Origin: Heliomicrobium undosum
GTDB lineage: Bacteria; Bacillota; Desulfitobacteriia; Heliobacteriales; Heliobacteriaceae
Reading direction: 5' to 3'
DNA: 64,000 nt
Assembly (NCBI RefSeq): GCF_009877425.1
Contig: NZ_WXEY01000014.1
Span: forward strand, 1-64,000
Every line of letters starts with the position of its first letter. Within the stretch, counting starts at the first letter, position 1. The translations under genes were made by a program, and so were the position numbers. Positions 45,866 through 55,830 of the stretch are shown piece by piece. The notes beneath the pieces are model-generated. The model did no database searches. It was not told where the DNA came from and worked only from the letters and a program-made list of their open reading frames with translations.

Positions 45866-47078
45866 ACGCCGGACGTCACGGGTGCTGTTGGCGGTCCTGT
45901 TGAGCCTGTTGCCTGTCCTTGCCGGCTGTTGGGACAAGATGCCCATCGAACGGCGTTTGATGGTGATGAATATCGGATTTGATCTCGGTGAAAAAGATGC
46001 GCTCGCCCTGATACCGGATATCCATAATCCAAAACAGTCTGAATCCAACACCCAGCCTACCCCGGAGAAAACGGCCGGTCCGCCCACCCTTTCGCCGCGG
46101 CTGGAGGGAGAGACCATTGACGACTGTATCGAGTATTCCAAAAGAATTATGCCTCGCCTGTTGGATTTCGGCTTGGCCGGCACGATCGTCATCAGTGAAC
46201 GGGCAGCCAGGGAGGGCATTTTCCCCTTCCTGTCCTGGAGCATGTTCCAGGCGCAGGTGCGCCATAACGCCTATGTGCTGGTGTCGGAATCGGATCTGCA
46301 GACCCTGTTTTCGTCGAAGACGATCACCTTGGAGGGAACCCAGGGCGGAAATATCTTAGTCAGTCAACTCAACGCGGAAAACCGCTCTGCCGGGATCGCC
46401 CGGACCTTTCTCTGGGATGCGTACCGGACGTACCTGGACAAGACGGGTTGCATCACCACCCCCTATATCCGAGCGGAAGAGGGACGCATTTACTACGACG
46501 GGTCTGCCGTCTTTCACTACGACAAGATGGTTGGCACATTGAACAACCTCGAAACGGCGCTCCTCACCATGATCACAGAAGAGAGGACCCCTTATTTGTA
46601 TACCTATCGCTTCGAAGCGCCGGGCGGAGCCGGTGAGCAAAGCAGAGGCGGAGGCGGCGGGCGCGACCCCCAGACGAAAGGACAGATGGAAGCGCGTGAT
46701 GACAAGGTCAGTGATATCACCGTGCGCATCCAGGAGGTCAAGAGTTCCTACCGCGTTCGACGAGAGGGTCCGGGCCAGTATGCGGCGACGATCCGCATCG
46801 ATATGACGGGAATGCTTTCCGACGCCAACCCGCCTCAGGTCCGCTATACGATGGAGGATTTCGAAGCCATGAGTGTCCAGGGGAGCCGGGCCATCGTCAG
46901 CGATATGAATCGCCTGCTGGAAAAGACGCAGAAAATGAATGCCGATGTGCTGCACATCGGCCGCTACGTCAGGCCCATCAACATCGAAGAATGGCGTGAC
47001 CTGAATTGGTTCGAGATCTTTCCCAAGATACCCGTCGTCTTTGAGGTGACCCTTCGGGTGCAGGGGGCCACGCGTTGA
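45858..47078 (+). CDS. gerC: Spore germination lipoprotein, GerA-type C subunit
   Basis: A 406-residue Ger(x)C-family lipoprotein. The signal ends in VLAGC, followed by WDKMPIERR, the typical Ger(x)C start (C-W-[DN]-x5-[ER]). A Gly/Arg-rich spacer at about 255-275 separates two conserved domains. It completes the germinant receptor on the outer face of the spore inner membrane. The length is normal. Order A-B-C and overlaps are as in other sporeformers. Confidence 0.92.
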   Translation: MARRRTSRVLLAVLLSLLPVLAGCWDKMPIERRLMVMNIGFDLGEKDALALIPDIHNPKQSESNTQPTPEKTAGPPTLSPRLEGETIDDCIEYSKRIMPRLLDFGLAGTIVISERAAREGIFPFLSWSMFQAQVRHNAYVLVSESDLQTLFSSKTITLEGTQGGNILVSQLNAENRSAGIARTFLWDAYRTYLDKTGCITTPYIRAEEGRIYYDGSAVFHYDKMVGTLNNLETALLTMITEERTPYLYTYRFEAPGGAGEQSRGGGGGRDPQTKGQMEARDDKVSDITVRIQEVKSSYRVRREGPGQYAATIRIDMTGMLSDANPPQVRYTMEDFEAMSVQGSRAIVSDMNRLLEKTQKMNADVLHIGRYVRPINIEEWRDLNWFEIFPKIPVVFEVTLRVQGATR

Positions 47079-47092
47079 GACTCTGTGCTTTG

Positions 47093-47902
47093 TCAACGGC
47101 TGAGACAGGCGCCCAGGATCACGACGGCGGCGAGCCAGTGACCGGGATACCCCCCTGCCTGGTCTATCTTCCAGGTGATGGACTGTTGGAGGATATGAAG
47201 GGCGGCCGGCAGGGAGAATAGGAGGTAGAGCGCTTTGAATCCGAAGAAGTAGGGGAGCGGAAGCAGGACCGCCGAGAGGGCAAGGACATTGCGGATGAAG
47301 CGGCGCGCCTTCGCGAGAGACAGGGCGGGCAACGTCCGGAGGCGGTCCCGGTCCCCCTCCAGGTCCCGCTCATCGCCGATGATCCTGGTCGCCAAGTGCA
47401 GGACGCCGATCGCTTCCCCCAGCAAAAACAGGCGGGGGGATAGGGGACCTGTCGCGGCAGCCGAACCGAGCAGAAAGGCCGAGAAGATGAAGGTGAAGAC
47501 CGATACCCCCCTCCCGATCCAGTGGCGCTCTGTCAGCCGGTGCGCCTGTGGTATGACCACAAAGGCGGACAGCGCCGTCAGCGCCATCGCTCCCGTCCGG
47601 TCATGCAGGGCTGCCGCTACGGCAACAGCCAGGATCAGGCAGATAATCCCGAATGTGCGGGCTGCTCGCACAGAGAGCCGTCCCGATGGCAAAGGCCGCT
47701 CGGGGTGATTGATCCGGTCTTCTGGCAGGTCTTCAATGTCATCAAAGGCATAGACGCCAGCCACGAAGAGCAGCCCGGACAGCCCTGCGAGGGCGAGGGA
47801 AAGAATAGAGCCCCCCTCGATGAATCCGGCGGCTGCTGCAGTGGCGCCGTAGCGCAGGGCCACAAGGGGCCGGCTCAGGTTCCAAAAGTCGATCCAATGC
47901 AT
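47093..47902 (-). CDS. UbiA-family prenyltransferase
   Basis: A 269-residue integral membrane enzyme with about 8-9 helices. The first Asp-rich motif is DDIEDLPEDRINHPERPLPSG and the second is GDERDLEGDRDRLRTLP, both typical of UbiA prenyltransferases that attach isoprenoid chains to aromatic or tetrapyrrole acceptors. The first Asn of the usual NDxxD motif is replaced by Asp. The acceptor (quinone, haem, chlorophyll or other) cannot be judged because no pathway gene is adjacent. ATG 47902 has AAGGAG seven bases upstream; an ATG two codons earlier is too close. Confidence 0.85.
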   Translation of the reverse strand: MHWIDFWNLSRPLVALRYGATAAAAGFIEGGSILSLALAGLSGLLFVAGVYAFDDIEDLPEDRINHPERPLPSGRLSVRAARTFGIICLILAVAVAAALHDRTGAMALTALSAFVVIPQAHRLTERHWIGRGVSVFTFIFSAFLLGSAAATGPLSPRLFLLGEAIGVLHLATRIIGDERDLEGDRDRLRTLPALSLAKARRFIRNVLALSAVLLPLPYFFGFKALYLLFSLPAALHILQQSITWKIDQAGGYPGHWLAAVVILGACLSR

Positions 47903-47939
47903 CAGCATACTCCTTTCATCACCAATAGCCTGCCCTTTG

Positions 47940-47969
47940 TTGACACTGTTTTTTCGCCTCTGCTAAGAT
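47940..47969 (+). promoter_or_regulatory. Promoter of the NCS2 permease gene
   Basis: TTGACA, an 18-base spacer and TAAGAT are followed by about 50 bases of leader. That is too short for a purine riboswitch, and none is seen. Confidence 0.7.
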
Positions 47970-48023
47970 ATAGAAGCCACAGGGCGGGCGAACCAAAACT
48001 TCAATGAAGAAGGGGACGCCGCC

Positions 48024-49388
48024 GTGCTGGAAAAACTGTTTCACCTAAAAGCCAAAGGGACCGACGCAGCCACAGAGATCACCGCTGGGATCACCACCTT
48101 CATGACCATGGCCTACATTCTGGCCGTCAATCCGGGGATCCTTTCCGCTACCGGTATGAGCAAGGACGCTGTCTTTTTTGCCACCTGTGTGGGCGCGGGG
48201 CTCGTCACCATCGCCATGGGGATCTATGTCAATTTTCCCGTCGCCCTTGCGCCGGGGATGGGGCTTAACGCCTACTTTGCCGTCGTCGCCTCCCAGAGGG
48301 GCGGCATCCCCTGGGACATGGCCCTCGGGGCGGTCTTTATCTCGGGCCTCATCTTCATCGTGCTCACCGTCACCCAGGTGCGCCAACTGCTCATCGAGGC
48401 GGTGCCCACGTCCCTGAAGAAGGCGATCACCGCCGGCATCGGGCTCTTCATCACCATCATCGGCTTGAAGCTGGCCCACCTGACCGTGGCCAGCCTCCAC
48501 CTGGGACCGTCACTGGGCAATGTGACCGGCTCAGGCGGCTACGGACAACTCCTGTACTTTGAATGGGACCTCATCATCGGCAGTTTCCTGAAACCGGACA
48601 CCATGTTGGCCCTCTTCGGGCTGGTCCTGACGGCGATCCTGATGTCCATGCGGGTCCGGGGGGCACTCCTGATCGGGATTGTCACGACCACCCTGCTGGG
48701 GATACCCATGGGCGTCACCAAAATCGGCGACTTCGCCTTTACCTGGCCCGCCTTCAATGACCTGGCCGTCGGTTCCTTGAACATCGCCGGCGCGCTGGAA
48801 CTGGGTCTCATCTCTGTCGTGCTGACCTTCACCTTCGTGGAACTCTTCGACACCTTCGGCACCCTTGTCGGCACGGCCGGAAGGGCGGGGCTGCTTGATG
48901 AGAAGGGGCGCTCTCCCCAAATCGGCAAAGCGATGCTCGTCGATGCCGCTGGTGTCAGCCTCGGCGCCTTCCTCGGCACCTCGACGATCACCGCCTACGT
49001 CGAATCGGCCGCCGGCATCGGCGAAGGCGGGCGGACCGGCCTCACCGCCGTCACCACCGGCGTTCTCTTCCTGCTGGCCCTCGTCCTAGCGCCTTTCTTC
49101 CGCCTCATCCCTGACGCCGCCACCGCCCCGGCCCTGATCATCGTCGGCGTCCTTATGATCGGCGTCGTCCGCGACATCGACTTCGACGACTTCACCGACG
49201 CCTTCCCCGCCTTCCTCACCTTCACTCTCATGCCCTTCACCTACAACATCGCCAACGGCATCGCCGCCGGCATCGTCTTCTACACGATCCTCAAAGCCGT
49301 CACCGGCAAAGCCCGCCAGGTCCACTGGCTCATGTACCTGCTGACGATTCTTGTCATTTGGCGGTATGTGACGCTAGGGGGGCACTAA
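48024..49388 (+). CDS. NCS2/AzgA-type purine permease
   Basis: A 454-residue permease of the AzgA-like NCS2 subfamily (adenine/guanine/hypoxanthine uptake). Signatures: ATEITAGITTFMTMAYILAVNP at the start, the APGMGLNAYF helix break, and VELFDTFGTLVGTAGRAGL late. About 12-14 membrane segments. The start is GTG with GAAGGGGAC upstream. Placed directly before the purine biosynthesis genes, it gives the cell a salvage route next to the de novo route. Confidence 0.92.
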   Translation: MLEKLFHLKAKGTDAATEITAGITTFMTMAYILAVNPGILSATGMSKDAVFFATCVGAGLVTIAMGIYVNFPVALAPGMGLNAYFAVVASQRGGIPWDMALGAVFISGLIFIVLTVTQVRQLLIEAVPTSLKKAITAGIGLFITIIGLKLAHLTVASLHLGPSLGNVTGSGGYGQLLYFEWDLIIGSFLKPDTMLALFGLVLTAILMSMRVRGALLIGIVTTTLLGIPMGVTKIGDFAFTWPAFNDLAVGSLNIAGALELGLISVVLTFTFVELFDTFGTLVGTAGRAGLLDEKGRSPQIGKAMLVDAAGVSLGAFLGTSTITAYVESAAGIGEGGRTGLTAVTTGVLFLLALVLAPFFRLIPDAATAPALIIVGVLMIGVVRDIDFDDFTDAFPAFLTFTLMPFTYNIANGIAAGIVFYTILKAVTGKARQVHWLMYLLTILVIWRYVTLGGH

Positions 49389-49553
49389 GCGAGATCGGCT
49401 TGTCCCTTTTTATAAGGCTGGCTCAGATGAGTGGGCGATAGGGTGGGATAGATGGGTGAGCGATGTGGGGGCGAGATAGGGAACCCCATAAATCGCGGGT
49501 AAGTGACGGGACATTCCATATTGGTAATGAGGGTGTTTATGTCAGGACTGAAA

Positions 49554-49747
49554 CCCCTTTGAAGAGTCCAGGGGTGGCTAGGGTCGGGCGCGGTTTGAGC
49601 GGAGCGGCGAAAAAGCGAGCGCAGGCGGTGGAGCGTCAAGGGCGCCATGGTTCACATGCAGAAAAGCCCAGAGGTTTGGCGCCCGAGCGGAACCGCCGAA
49701 GCGAGCCGCCGCAGAGCTCTTAGCGACCGGCCCTAGCCACCCCGCGA
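49554..49747. repeat. 194-bp structured repeat, copy 1
   Basis: It matches copy 2 at 49811-50004 at 193 of 194 bases by my reading (G versus T at 49564). A 17-bp terminal inverted repeat (GGGGTGGCTAGGGTCGG at 49571-49587 with 49727-49743, one wobble) encloses inner helices GGCGGT/ACCGCC and GGGCGCCA/TGGCGCCC. It is very GC-rich and shows no coding signature. It is a mobile palindromic element or a structured RNA. Confidence 0.85.
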
Positions 49748-49810
49748 GTCCTAGCGCGACGAATGTTTTTGTAAAAGGAAAGGTTCCAACATAAAACGGA
49801 TTTTCGTGAG

Positions 49811-50004
49811 CCCCTTTGAATAGTCCAGGGGTGGCTAGGGTCGGGCGCGGTTTGAGCGGAGCGGCGAAAAAGCGAGCGCAGGCGGTGGAGCGTCAAGGGC
49901 GCCATGGTTCACATGCAGAAAAGCCCAGAGGTTTGGCGCCCGAGCGGAACCGCCGAAGCGAGCCGCCGCAGAGCTCTTAGCGACCGGCCCTAGCCACCCC
50001 GCGA
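49811..50004. repeat. 194-bp structured repeat, copy 2, directly upstream of purE
   Basis: A direct repeat of copy 1, 257 bases downstream, ending 37 bases before purE. The terminal stem is 49828-49844 with 49984-50000. A TTGTAA-(17)-TAAAAC promoter-like sequence between the copies (about 49768-49796) would transcribe copy 2 as the purE leader, so it could act as RNA as well as DNA. Confidence 0.85.
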
Positions 50005-50041
50005 CGAAGCGATAGGGTTGCAAAAACAAAGGAGGATACCA

Positions 50042-50557
50042 ATGAGCCAGTTAACCGACAAACCCCTCGTCGGCATCATCATGGGCAGCGACTCTGACCT
50101 GAAGGTCATGAGAGACGCAGCCGAAGCCCTCGAAGAATTCGGCGTCAAGTCCGAAATGATCGTCGCCTCCGCCCACCGCACCCCTGACCGCGCCGCCCGC
50201 TACGCCCAGACGGCTGAGGAGCGCGGCATCGAGGTGCTCATCGCCGGCGCCGGCATGGCGGCCCACCTGCCCGGTGTCATCGCCGCCTTCACCGTCCTGC
50301 CTGTCATCGGCGTTCCCCTCCAATCGGGCGCCCTCCGCGGCTGGGACAGCCTGCTGGCCATCGCCCAGATGCCCCCTGGCGTCCCTGTGGCGACGGTGGC
50401 CGTCGACGGCGCCAAAAACGCCGGATTGCTGGCCGTCCAGATCCTCGGCGGCAAACACCCCCACCTGCGGGAGAAGTTCAAAGCCTACAAGGAAAAAATG
50501 GTCCGCCAGGTAGAAAAGAAAGATGCAAATTTGGGGGATCCGAGACCGGTATTTTAG
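50042..50557 (+). CDS. purE: N5-carboxyaminoimidazole ribonucleotide mutase
   Basis: A 171-residue class I PurE, interconverting N5-CAIR and CAIR in de novo purine synthesis. Conserved GSDSD (substrate phosphate), SAHRTP (catalytic His) and [10 protein letters not shown] loops are all present. ATG 50042 has AAAGGAGGATACC upstream. No purK gene is seen in the window; it may lie elsewhere. purE is separated from purB by a riboswitch and terminator, so it may be transcribed independently. Confidence 0.97.
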   Translation: MSQLTDKPLVGIIMGSDSDLKVMRDAAEALEEFGVKSEMIVASAHRTPDRAARYAQTAEERGIEVLIAGAGMAAHLPGVIAAFTVLPVIGVPLQSGALRGWDSLLAIAQMPPGVPVATVAVDGAKNAGLLAVQILGGKHPHLREKFKAYKEKMVRQVEKKDANLGDPRPVF

Positions 50558-50559
50558 GT

Positions 50560-50565
50560 TATAAT
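50560..50565 (+). promoter_or_regulatory. -10 element upstream of the riboswitch
   Basis: TATAAT lies just after the purE stop codon, about 40 bases before the aptamer. No good -35 is visible at standard spacing. Confidence 0.45.
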
Positions 50566-50599
50566 AGAGTTTGGGATTGAACGATTGTTTTTCAAAACT

Positions 50600-50709
50600 T
50601 GAGGGAAGTGCAGCTCAGGGTTCCGCGTGAAACGGTCTGGACCGAGCGCTGCAAAAAGGGGTCAACGGATGATGTTTACCCTTTTTACACCGGAGGGAGA
50701 AAAGCCCAG
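50600..50709 (+). ncRNA. ykkC-class riboswitch, probably the PRPP-sensing subtype
   Basis: The core ykkC consensus blocks are present in order: CAGGGTTCCG (50616-50625), GGTCTGGACCGAGCG (50634-50648) and GGAGGGAGAAAAGCCC (50692-50707). A TGCAGC/GCTGCA stem and an AAAAAGGG/CCCTTTTT arm connect them. ykkC members in front of purine genes are the PRPP subtype (2b); guanidine, ppGpp and nucleotide-diphosphate subtypes occupy other contexts. Its 3' strand overlaps a terminator, so ligand binding should prevent termination and turn on purB and downstream genes when PRPP is plentiful. No guanine aptamer precedes it. Confidence 0.8.
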
Positions 50710-50768
50710 GCGGATAGGTTCCTTGCATTAGCAAGGCGGGAATCTATCTGCCCGGGCTTTGCTTTTTT
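50701..50768 (+). terminator. Regulated terminator of the riboswitch
   Basis: A 22-bp near-perfect stem (50701-50722 with 50739-50760) is followed by GCTTTTTTGC. Its left arm uses AAAGCCC of the aptamer, so the two structures are mutually exclusive. Confidence 0.85.
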
Positions 50769-50846
50769 GCAAAAACGTAGCGCCATACACGAAGGGACCG
50801 TCCTTTCCAGAGGTAGGACGGCGCAGAAATCAGGAGGGGTACAGGG

Positions 50847-52139
50847 ATGATCGAACGTTACACACTCAAAGAAATGGGCGCCATCTGGGCCGACGAAAAC
50901 CGTTTCCGCAAATGGCTCGACGTAGAGGTGGCCGCCTGCGAGGCCTTAGCCGTTCTGGGCAAGATCCCCCAGGAGGCTTTTGAAGCCATCCGCGACAAGG
51001 CCGATTTCAACGTCCAGCGGATCCTGGAAATTGAAGAAGTGACCAAACACGACGTTCTCGCTTTCCTCACCAATGTCGCTGAGTATGTCGGTGAGGAATC
51101 CAAATATGTCCACATGGGCATGACCTCCTCGGACGTGCTCGACACCTCCCTGTCCTTGCAGATGCGCGAGGCCGGCGAGATCATCCTCCAGAAGCTGAAG
51201 AAGCTGCGCGAGGTTATCGGCGAGCGGGCCAAGGAGCACAAGTACACCGTCATGGTCGGCCGCACCCATGGCATCCATGCCGAGCCGGTCACTTTCGGCC
51301 TCAAGCTCGCCCTCTGGTACGACGAGGTGGGCCGCTGCATCAAGCGGATGAACCACGCCATCGACACGATCAGCGTGGGCGCCATCTCCGGCGCTGTGGG
51401 CACCTTCGCCCAGATCGATCCCTTCGTCGAAGAATACGCCTGCCGCAAGCTGGGCCTCCGTCCGGCCCCCATCTCCACCCAGGTCATCCAGCGGGACCGC
51501 CATGCCGAGTACATGACCACCCTGGCTGTCATCGGCTCGTCGCTGGACAAGTTCGCTACGGAACTGCGCAACCTGCAGCGCACTGACATCCATGAGGTGG
51601 AAGAGGCCTTCTCCAAAGGGCAAAAAGGCTCCTCCGCCATGCCCCACAAGAAAAACCCGATCACGTCGGAGCGCGTCGCCGGCCTGGCCCGGGTGCTGCG
51701 CGGCAACGCCCTGGCGGCCATGGAGAACGTGGCCCTCTGGCATGAGCGGGACATCACCCACTCCTCGGTGGAGCGCGTCATCGTCCCTGACTCGACGATC
51801 CTCCTCGACTACATGCTGGCCAAGATGATCGATATCGTCGCCAACCTGAACGTCTTCCCGGAACACATGCAAGAGAACCTGGAAAAAACCCTGGGCCTTG
51901 TCAACAGCCAGCGGGTCATGCTCGCCCTCGTCGACAAGGGCGCCCTGCGCGAGACGGCCTACCACTGGGTCCAGCGCAACGCCCTCAAGGCCTGGGAGGT
52001 CAAGCGGCCCTTCAAGGAACTGGTCCTCGAAGACAGCGAGATCATGGAAAAACTGAGCCCCGCCGAAGTGGAAGGCCTCTTCGATTACGACTACCACATC
52101 AAGCATGTGGACACCCTCTTCAAGCGGGTCGGTCTGTAA
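50847..52139 (+). CDS. purB: Adenylosuccinate lyase
   Basis: A 430-residue lyase acting twice in purine synthesis (SAICAR to AICAR, adenylosuccinate to AMP). The signature loop GSSAMPHKKNP is at about residue 263, with the catalytic His in GRTHG and TSSD near residue 85. The length is standard. AGGAGGGG precedes the ATG. It is the first gene behind the riboswitch, so expression of the following pur genes probably depends on read-through there. Confidence 0.97.
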   Translation: MIERYTLKEMGAIWADENRFRKWLDVEVAACEALAVLGKIPQEAFEAIRDKADFNVQRILEIEEVTKHDVLAFLTNVAEYVGEESKYVHMGMTSSDVLDTSLSLQMREAGEIILQKLKKLREVIGERAKEHKYTVMVGRTHGIHAEPVTFGLKLALWYDEVGRCIKRMNHAIDTISVGAISGAVGTFAQIDPFVEEYACRKLGLRPAPISTQVIQRDRHAEYMTTLAVIGSSLDKFATELRNLQRTDIHEVEEAFSKGQKGSSAMPHKKNPITSERVAGLARVLRGNALAAMENVALWHERDITHSSVERVIVPDSTILLDYMLAKMIDIVANLNVFPEHMQENLEKTLGLVNSQRVMLALVDKGALRETAYHWVQRNALKAWEVKRPFKELVLEDSEIMEKLSPAEVEGLFDYDYHIKHVDTLFKRVGL

Positions 52140-52234
52140 GCTATTCGAAGTCGGTAACCATAAAAAACTCAATAACGGAAACGTAACGATAAGCAGCGTG
52201 GTTGTGCAGAAGCGTAGAAAGGGGAGTCAAGTCC

Positions 52235-52960
52235 ATGTCCGAACTGAGCAAACTGGAACAGATCTACGAAGGAAAAGCCAAAAAAGTCTTCCGGACCGAA
52301 AGCCCGGACATCTACTGGATCGAGTACAAGGACTCGGCCACGGCCTTCAACGGCGAGAAGAAGGCGGAGATCGAGAACAAGGGCGTCCTCAACAACCGCA
52401 TCTCGGCCCTCTTTTTTCAATACTTGGCCAAGCAAGGGGTTCCGTCCCACTTCGTTGAACTGATCAACGACCGGGAGATGCTCGTCAAGTCCCTCCAGAT
52501 CATCCCCGTCGAGGTGGTTGCCCGCAACACCGTCGCCGGCTCCCTGGCCAAGCGCGTCGGCCAGCCGGAAGGCACGCCGCTGGCCAAGCCCGTCCTCGAG
52601 TTTTACTACAAGGACGACGCCCTCGGCGACCCGATGATCAACGAATACCACATCGCCGCTATGGAATGGGCCACGCCGGAACAGATGGACGTCATCAAAG
52701 TCATCGCTCTCAAGGTCAACGAGATCCTCAAGGAATTCTTGGCCGGCTTGAACATCGACCTCGTTGACTTCAAACTGGAGTTCGGCCTCCACAACGGCGA
52801 GGTGCTCCTGGGTGACGAGATCTCGCCCGACACCTGCCGCTTCTGGGACAGCCGGACGAAGGAAAAACTGGACAAGGACCGTTTCCGCCGCGATATGGGC
52901 GGCCTTGAAGAGGCCTACCAGGAGATCCTGAATCGACTGGAGAGCAAGCTGAAGGGGTAA
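52235..52960 (+). CDS. purC: SAICAR synthetase
   Basis: A 241-residue phosphoribosylaminoimidazole-succinocarboxamide synthase, joining CAIR and aspartate with ATP. It shows YEGKAKKV at the start, [12 protein letters not shown] and [12 protein letters not shown] 52235 is preceded by AAAGGGGAG. It follows purB by 95 bases and precedes purS by three bases. Confidence 0.97.
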   Translation: MSELSKLEQIYEGKAKKVFRTESPDIYWIEYKDSATAFNGEKKAEIENKGVLNNRISALFFQYLAKQGVPSHFVELINDREMLVKSLQIIPVEVVARNTVAGSLAKRVGQPEGTPLAKPVLEFYYKDDALGDPMINEYHIAAMEWATPEQMDVIKVIALKVNEILKEFLAGLNIDLVDFKLEFGLHNGEVLLGDEISPDTCRFWDSRTKEKLDKDRFRRDMGGLEEAYQEILNRLESKLKG

Positions 52961-52963
52961 CCC

Positions 52964-53251
52964 ATGGTTAAAGCGAAGATCATCATCACCGTCAAAGCCG
53001 GCTTCCGCGATCCCCAGCGCGAGGCGCTCGAAGAGCGGCTCCGGCAGGGTGGCGACGAGCTGGCCGCGCCTACCATGCCGGCAGCGCAAGCCGTGCCTGC
53101 CGGCCTCCGAACGGGTCGCTACGTCGAGTTTCTCCTCGATACGGATGATGTGGAGGCGGCCCGGCGGCAGGCGGAAGACTTCTGCCGCCGGCGGCTAATC
53201 AACGAGGTTTTAGAAGCCTTCACCTGTGAGATTGAACCCTTGTCAAACTAA
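52964..53251 (+). CDS. purS: FGAM synthase PurS subunit, with an insertion
   Basis: A 95-residue PurS, the small subunit bridging PurQ and PurL in formylglycinamidine ribonucleotide synthase. It keeps the VKAGFRDPQ start and the GRYVEFLLD strand. The family usually has about 80-85 residues; here an Ala/Pro-rich insert (about residues 31-45) separates the first helix from the second strand. It lies between purC and purF, where purQ and purL would normally follow; both are missing. The ATG lies three bases after the purC stop. Confidence 0.88.
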   Translation: MVKAKIIITVKAGFRDPQREALEERLRQGGDELAAPTMPAAQAVPAGLRTGRYVEFLLDTDDVEAARRQAEDFCRRRLINEVLEAFTCEIEPLSN

Positions 53252-53273
53252 TTACACCGGCGGGAGGCCTATC

Positions 53274-54719
53274 ATGTCATACGAATGCACCCACGAGCTT
53301 CCTTGGGACAAAATGGAGGAAGAGTGCGGCGTTCTCGGGATCTACGGGCCCGGCAAAGACGTGGCCCGGTTGGCGTACTTCGGCCTCTTCGCCCTGCAGC
53401 ACCGCGGGCAGGAGAGCGCCGGCATCGCTGTCGGCAATGACCAGGAGATCGTCTTCCACAAGGGCATGGGCCTCGTCACGGAAGCCTTTGACGAGCGGAA
53501 GCTGAAGGAACTGCAAGGGAACGTGGCCGTCGGCCATGTGCGCTACTCGACGACCGGTTCCAGCCTGCTCGCCAACGCCCAGCCCCTGATCTTCCGCTAC
53601 AGCAAGGGCATGATGGCGGTGGCCCACAACGGCAATCTGACCAACGCGTCGGAGATGCGCCACAATCTGGCCGTCACTGGGGCCATCTTCCAGACGACAA
53701 CCGACACCGAGGTGGTCGTCAACCTGCTGGCCCGCTACGGCCAGTCTTCCCTGGAAGAAGCCCTGATCAAGACGATGATCGATATCAAAGGCTCCTACTC
53801 GCTGCTGGTCATGACAGAAAAGCGGCTGTTGGCTGTCCGCGACCCTCACGGCGTCCGCCCCCTCTGCCTGGGCCGCCTGGGTGACGCCTATGTGGTCGCC
53901 TCTGAGTCCTGCGCCCTGGACACCCTGGGCGCCGACTTCGTCCGCGACATCGAACCGGGCGAGATCATCTCCATCGATGAAAACGGCCTCGTCTCCCTGA
54001 AGGCGCTGACCAAGCCGCGCCGGGCCGCCTGCATCTTTGAATACATCTACTTCGCCCGTCCCGACTCGGTCATCGACGGCATCAGCGTCAACCAGGCCCG
54101 CCGGGCCATGGGCCGCCAACTGGCGCGCGAATGCAAGATCGACGCTGACATCGTCATCGGCGTTCCCGACTCCGGCACGGCGGCAGCCATGGGTTACGCC
54201 CAGGAATCAGGCATCCCCTTTGACCAGGGCCTGATGAAAAACCGCTACGTGGGCCGCACCTTCATCCAGCCCACCCAGGAGATCCGCGCCCAGTCGGTGC
54301 GCCTGAAGTTGAACGCCGTCTCCAAGGCGGTGGAAGGCAAGCGGGTGATCATGATCGACGACTCCATCGTCCGCGGCACCACAAGCGGCAAGATCGTCCA
54401 GATGCTGCGCCACGCCGGGGCGAAAGAGGTGCACATGCTCGTCTCCTCGCCGCCGATCACCCATCCCTGCTACTACGGCATCGACACGTCGGTGCGCAAG
54501 GAACTGGTGGCGGCCACCAAGACGATCACAGAGATCCGAGAGATGATCGGCGCCGAAAGCCTGCACTACCTCTCCCAGGAGGGGCTGTTGCGGGCGATGA
54601 CGGAACAAAACCCCGACATCGCCGAAGACAACTACTGCATGGCCTGTTTCTGCGGCAGTTACCCCATTGAAATCCCCATCGGCTTGGACAAGTACGCCAT
54701 GGAAGGCTGCGGCTGCTAG
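53274..54719 (+). CDS. purF: Amidophosphoribosyltransferase
   Basis: A 481-residue enzyme for the first committed step, PRPP plus glutamine to phosphoribosylamine. An N-terminal propeptide ends before the catalytic Cys in [11 protein letters not shown] (Cys14). The PRPP loop [14 protein letters not shown] is at about residue 360. C-terminal cysteines (CMACFCG and MEGCGC) mark the iron-sulfur-containing Bacillus-type enzyme, whose cluster is oxygen-sensitive. ATG 53274 has CGGGAGG upstream. Its substrate PRPP is the presumed ligand of the operon riboswitch. Confidence 0.97.
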   Translation: MSYECTHELPWDKMEEECGVLGIYGPGKDVARLAYFGLFALQHRGQESAGIAVGNDQEIVFHKGMGLVTEAFDERKLKELQGNVAVGHVRYSTTGSSLLANAQPLIFRYSKGMMAVAHNGNLTNASEMRHNLAVTGAIFQTTTDTEVVVNLLARYGQSSLEEALIKTMIDIKGSYSLLVMTEKRLLAVRDPHGVRPLCLGRLGDAYVVASESCALDTLGADFVRDIEPGEIISIDENGLVSLKALTKPRRAACIFEYIYFARPDSVIDGISVNQARRAMGRQLARECKIDADIVIGVPDSGTAAAMGYAQESGIPFDQGLMKNRYVGRTFIQPTQEIRAQSVRLKLNAVSKAVEGKRVIMIDDSIVRGTTSGKIVQMLRHAGAKEVHMLVSSPPITHPCYYGIDTSVRKELVAATKTITEIREMIGAESLHYLSQEGLLRAMTEQNPDIAEDNYCMACFCGSYPIEIPIGLDKYAMEGCGC

Positions 54720-54729
54720 GAGGTTACCC

Positions 54730-55826
<1,097 letters not shown>

Positions 55827-55830
<4 letters not shown>

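Noticed and set aside
49385-49905. Short open frames on both strands in the 194-bp repeats
   Set aside because: They are identical because the DNA is repeated. There is no ribosome binding site, and the GC-rich palindromic structure explains the openness.
50566-50608. A guanine aptamer before the ykkC-class riboswitch, as in known tandem arrangements
   Set aside because: Only about 40 bases are available and the conserved loop sequences are absent.
50946-52172. Long minus-strand frames opposite purB
   Set aside because: They mirror the codon periodicity of purB; the products have no domain signature.
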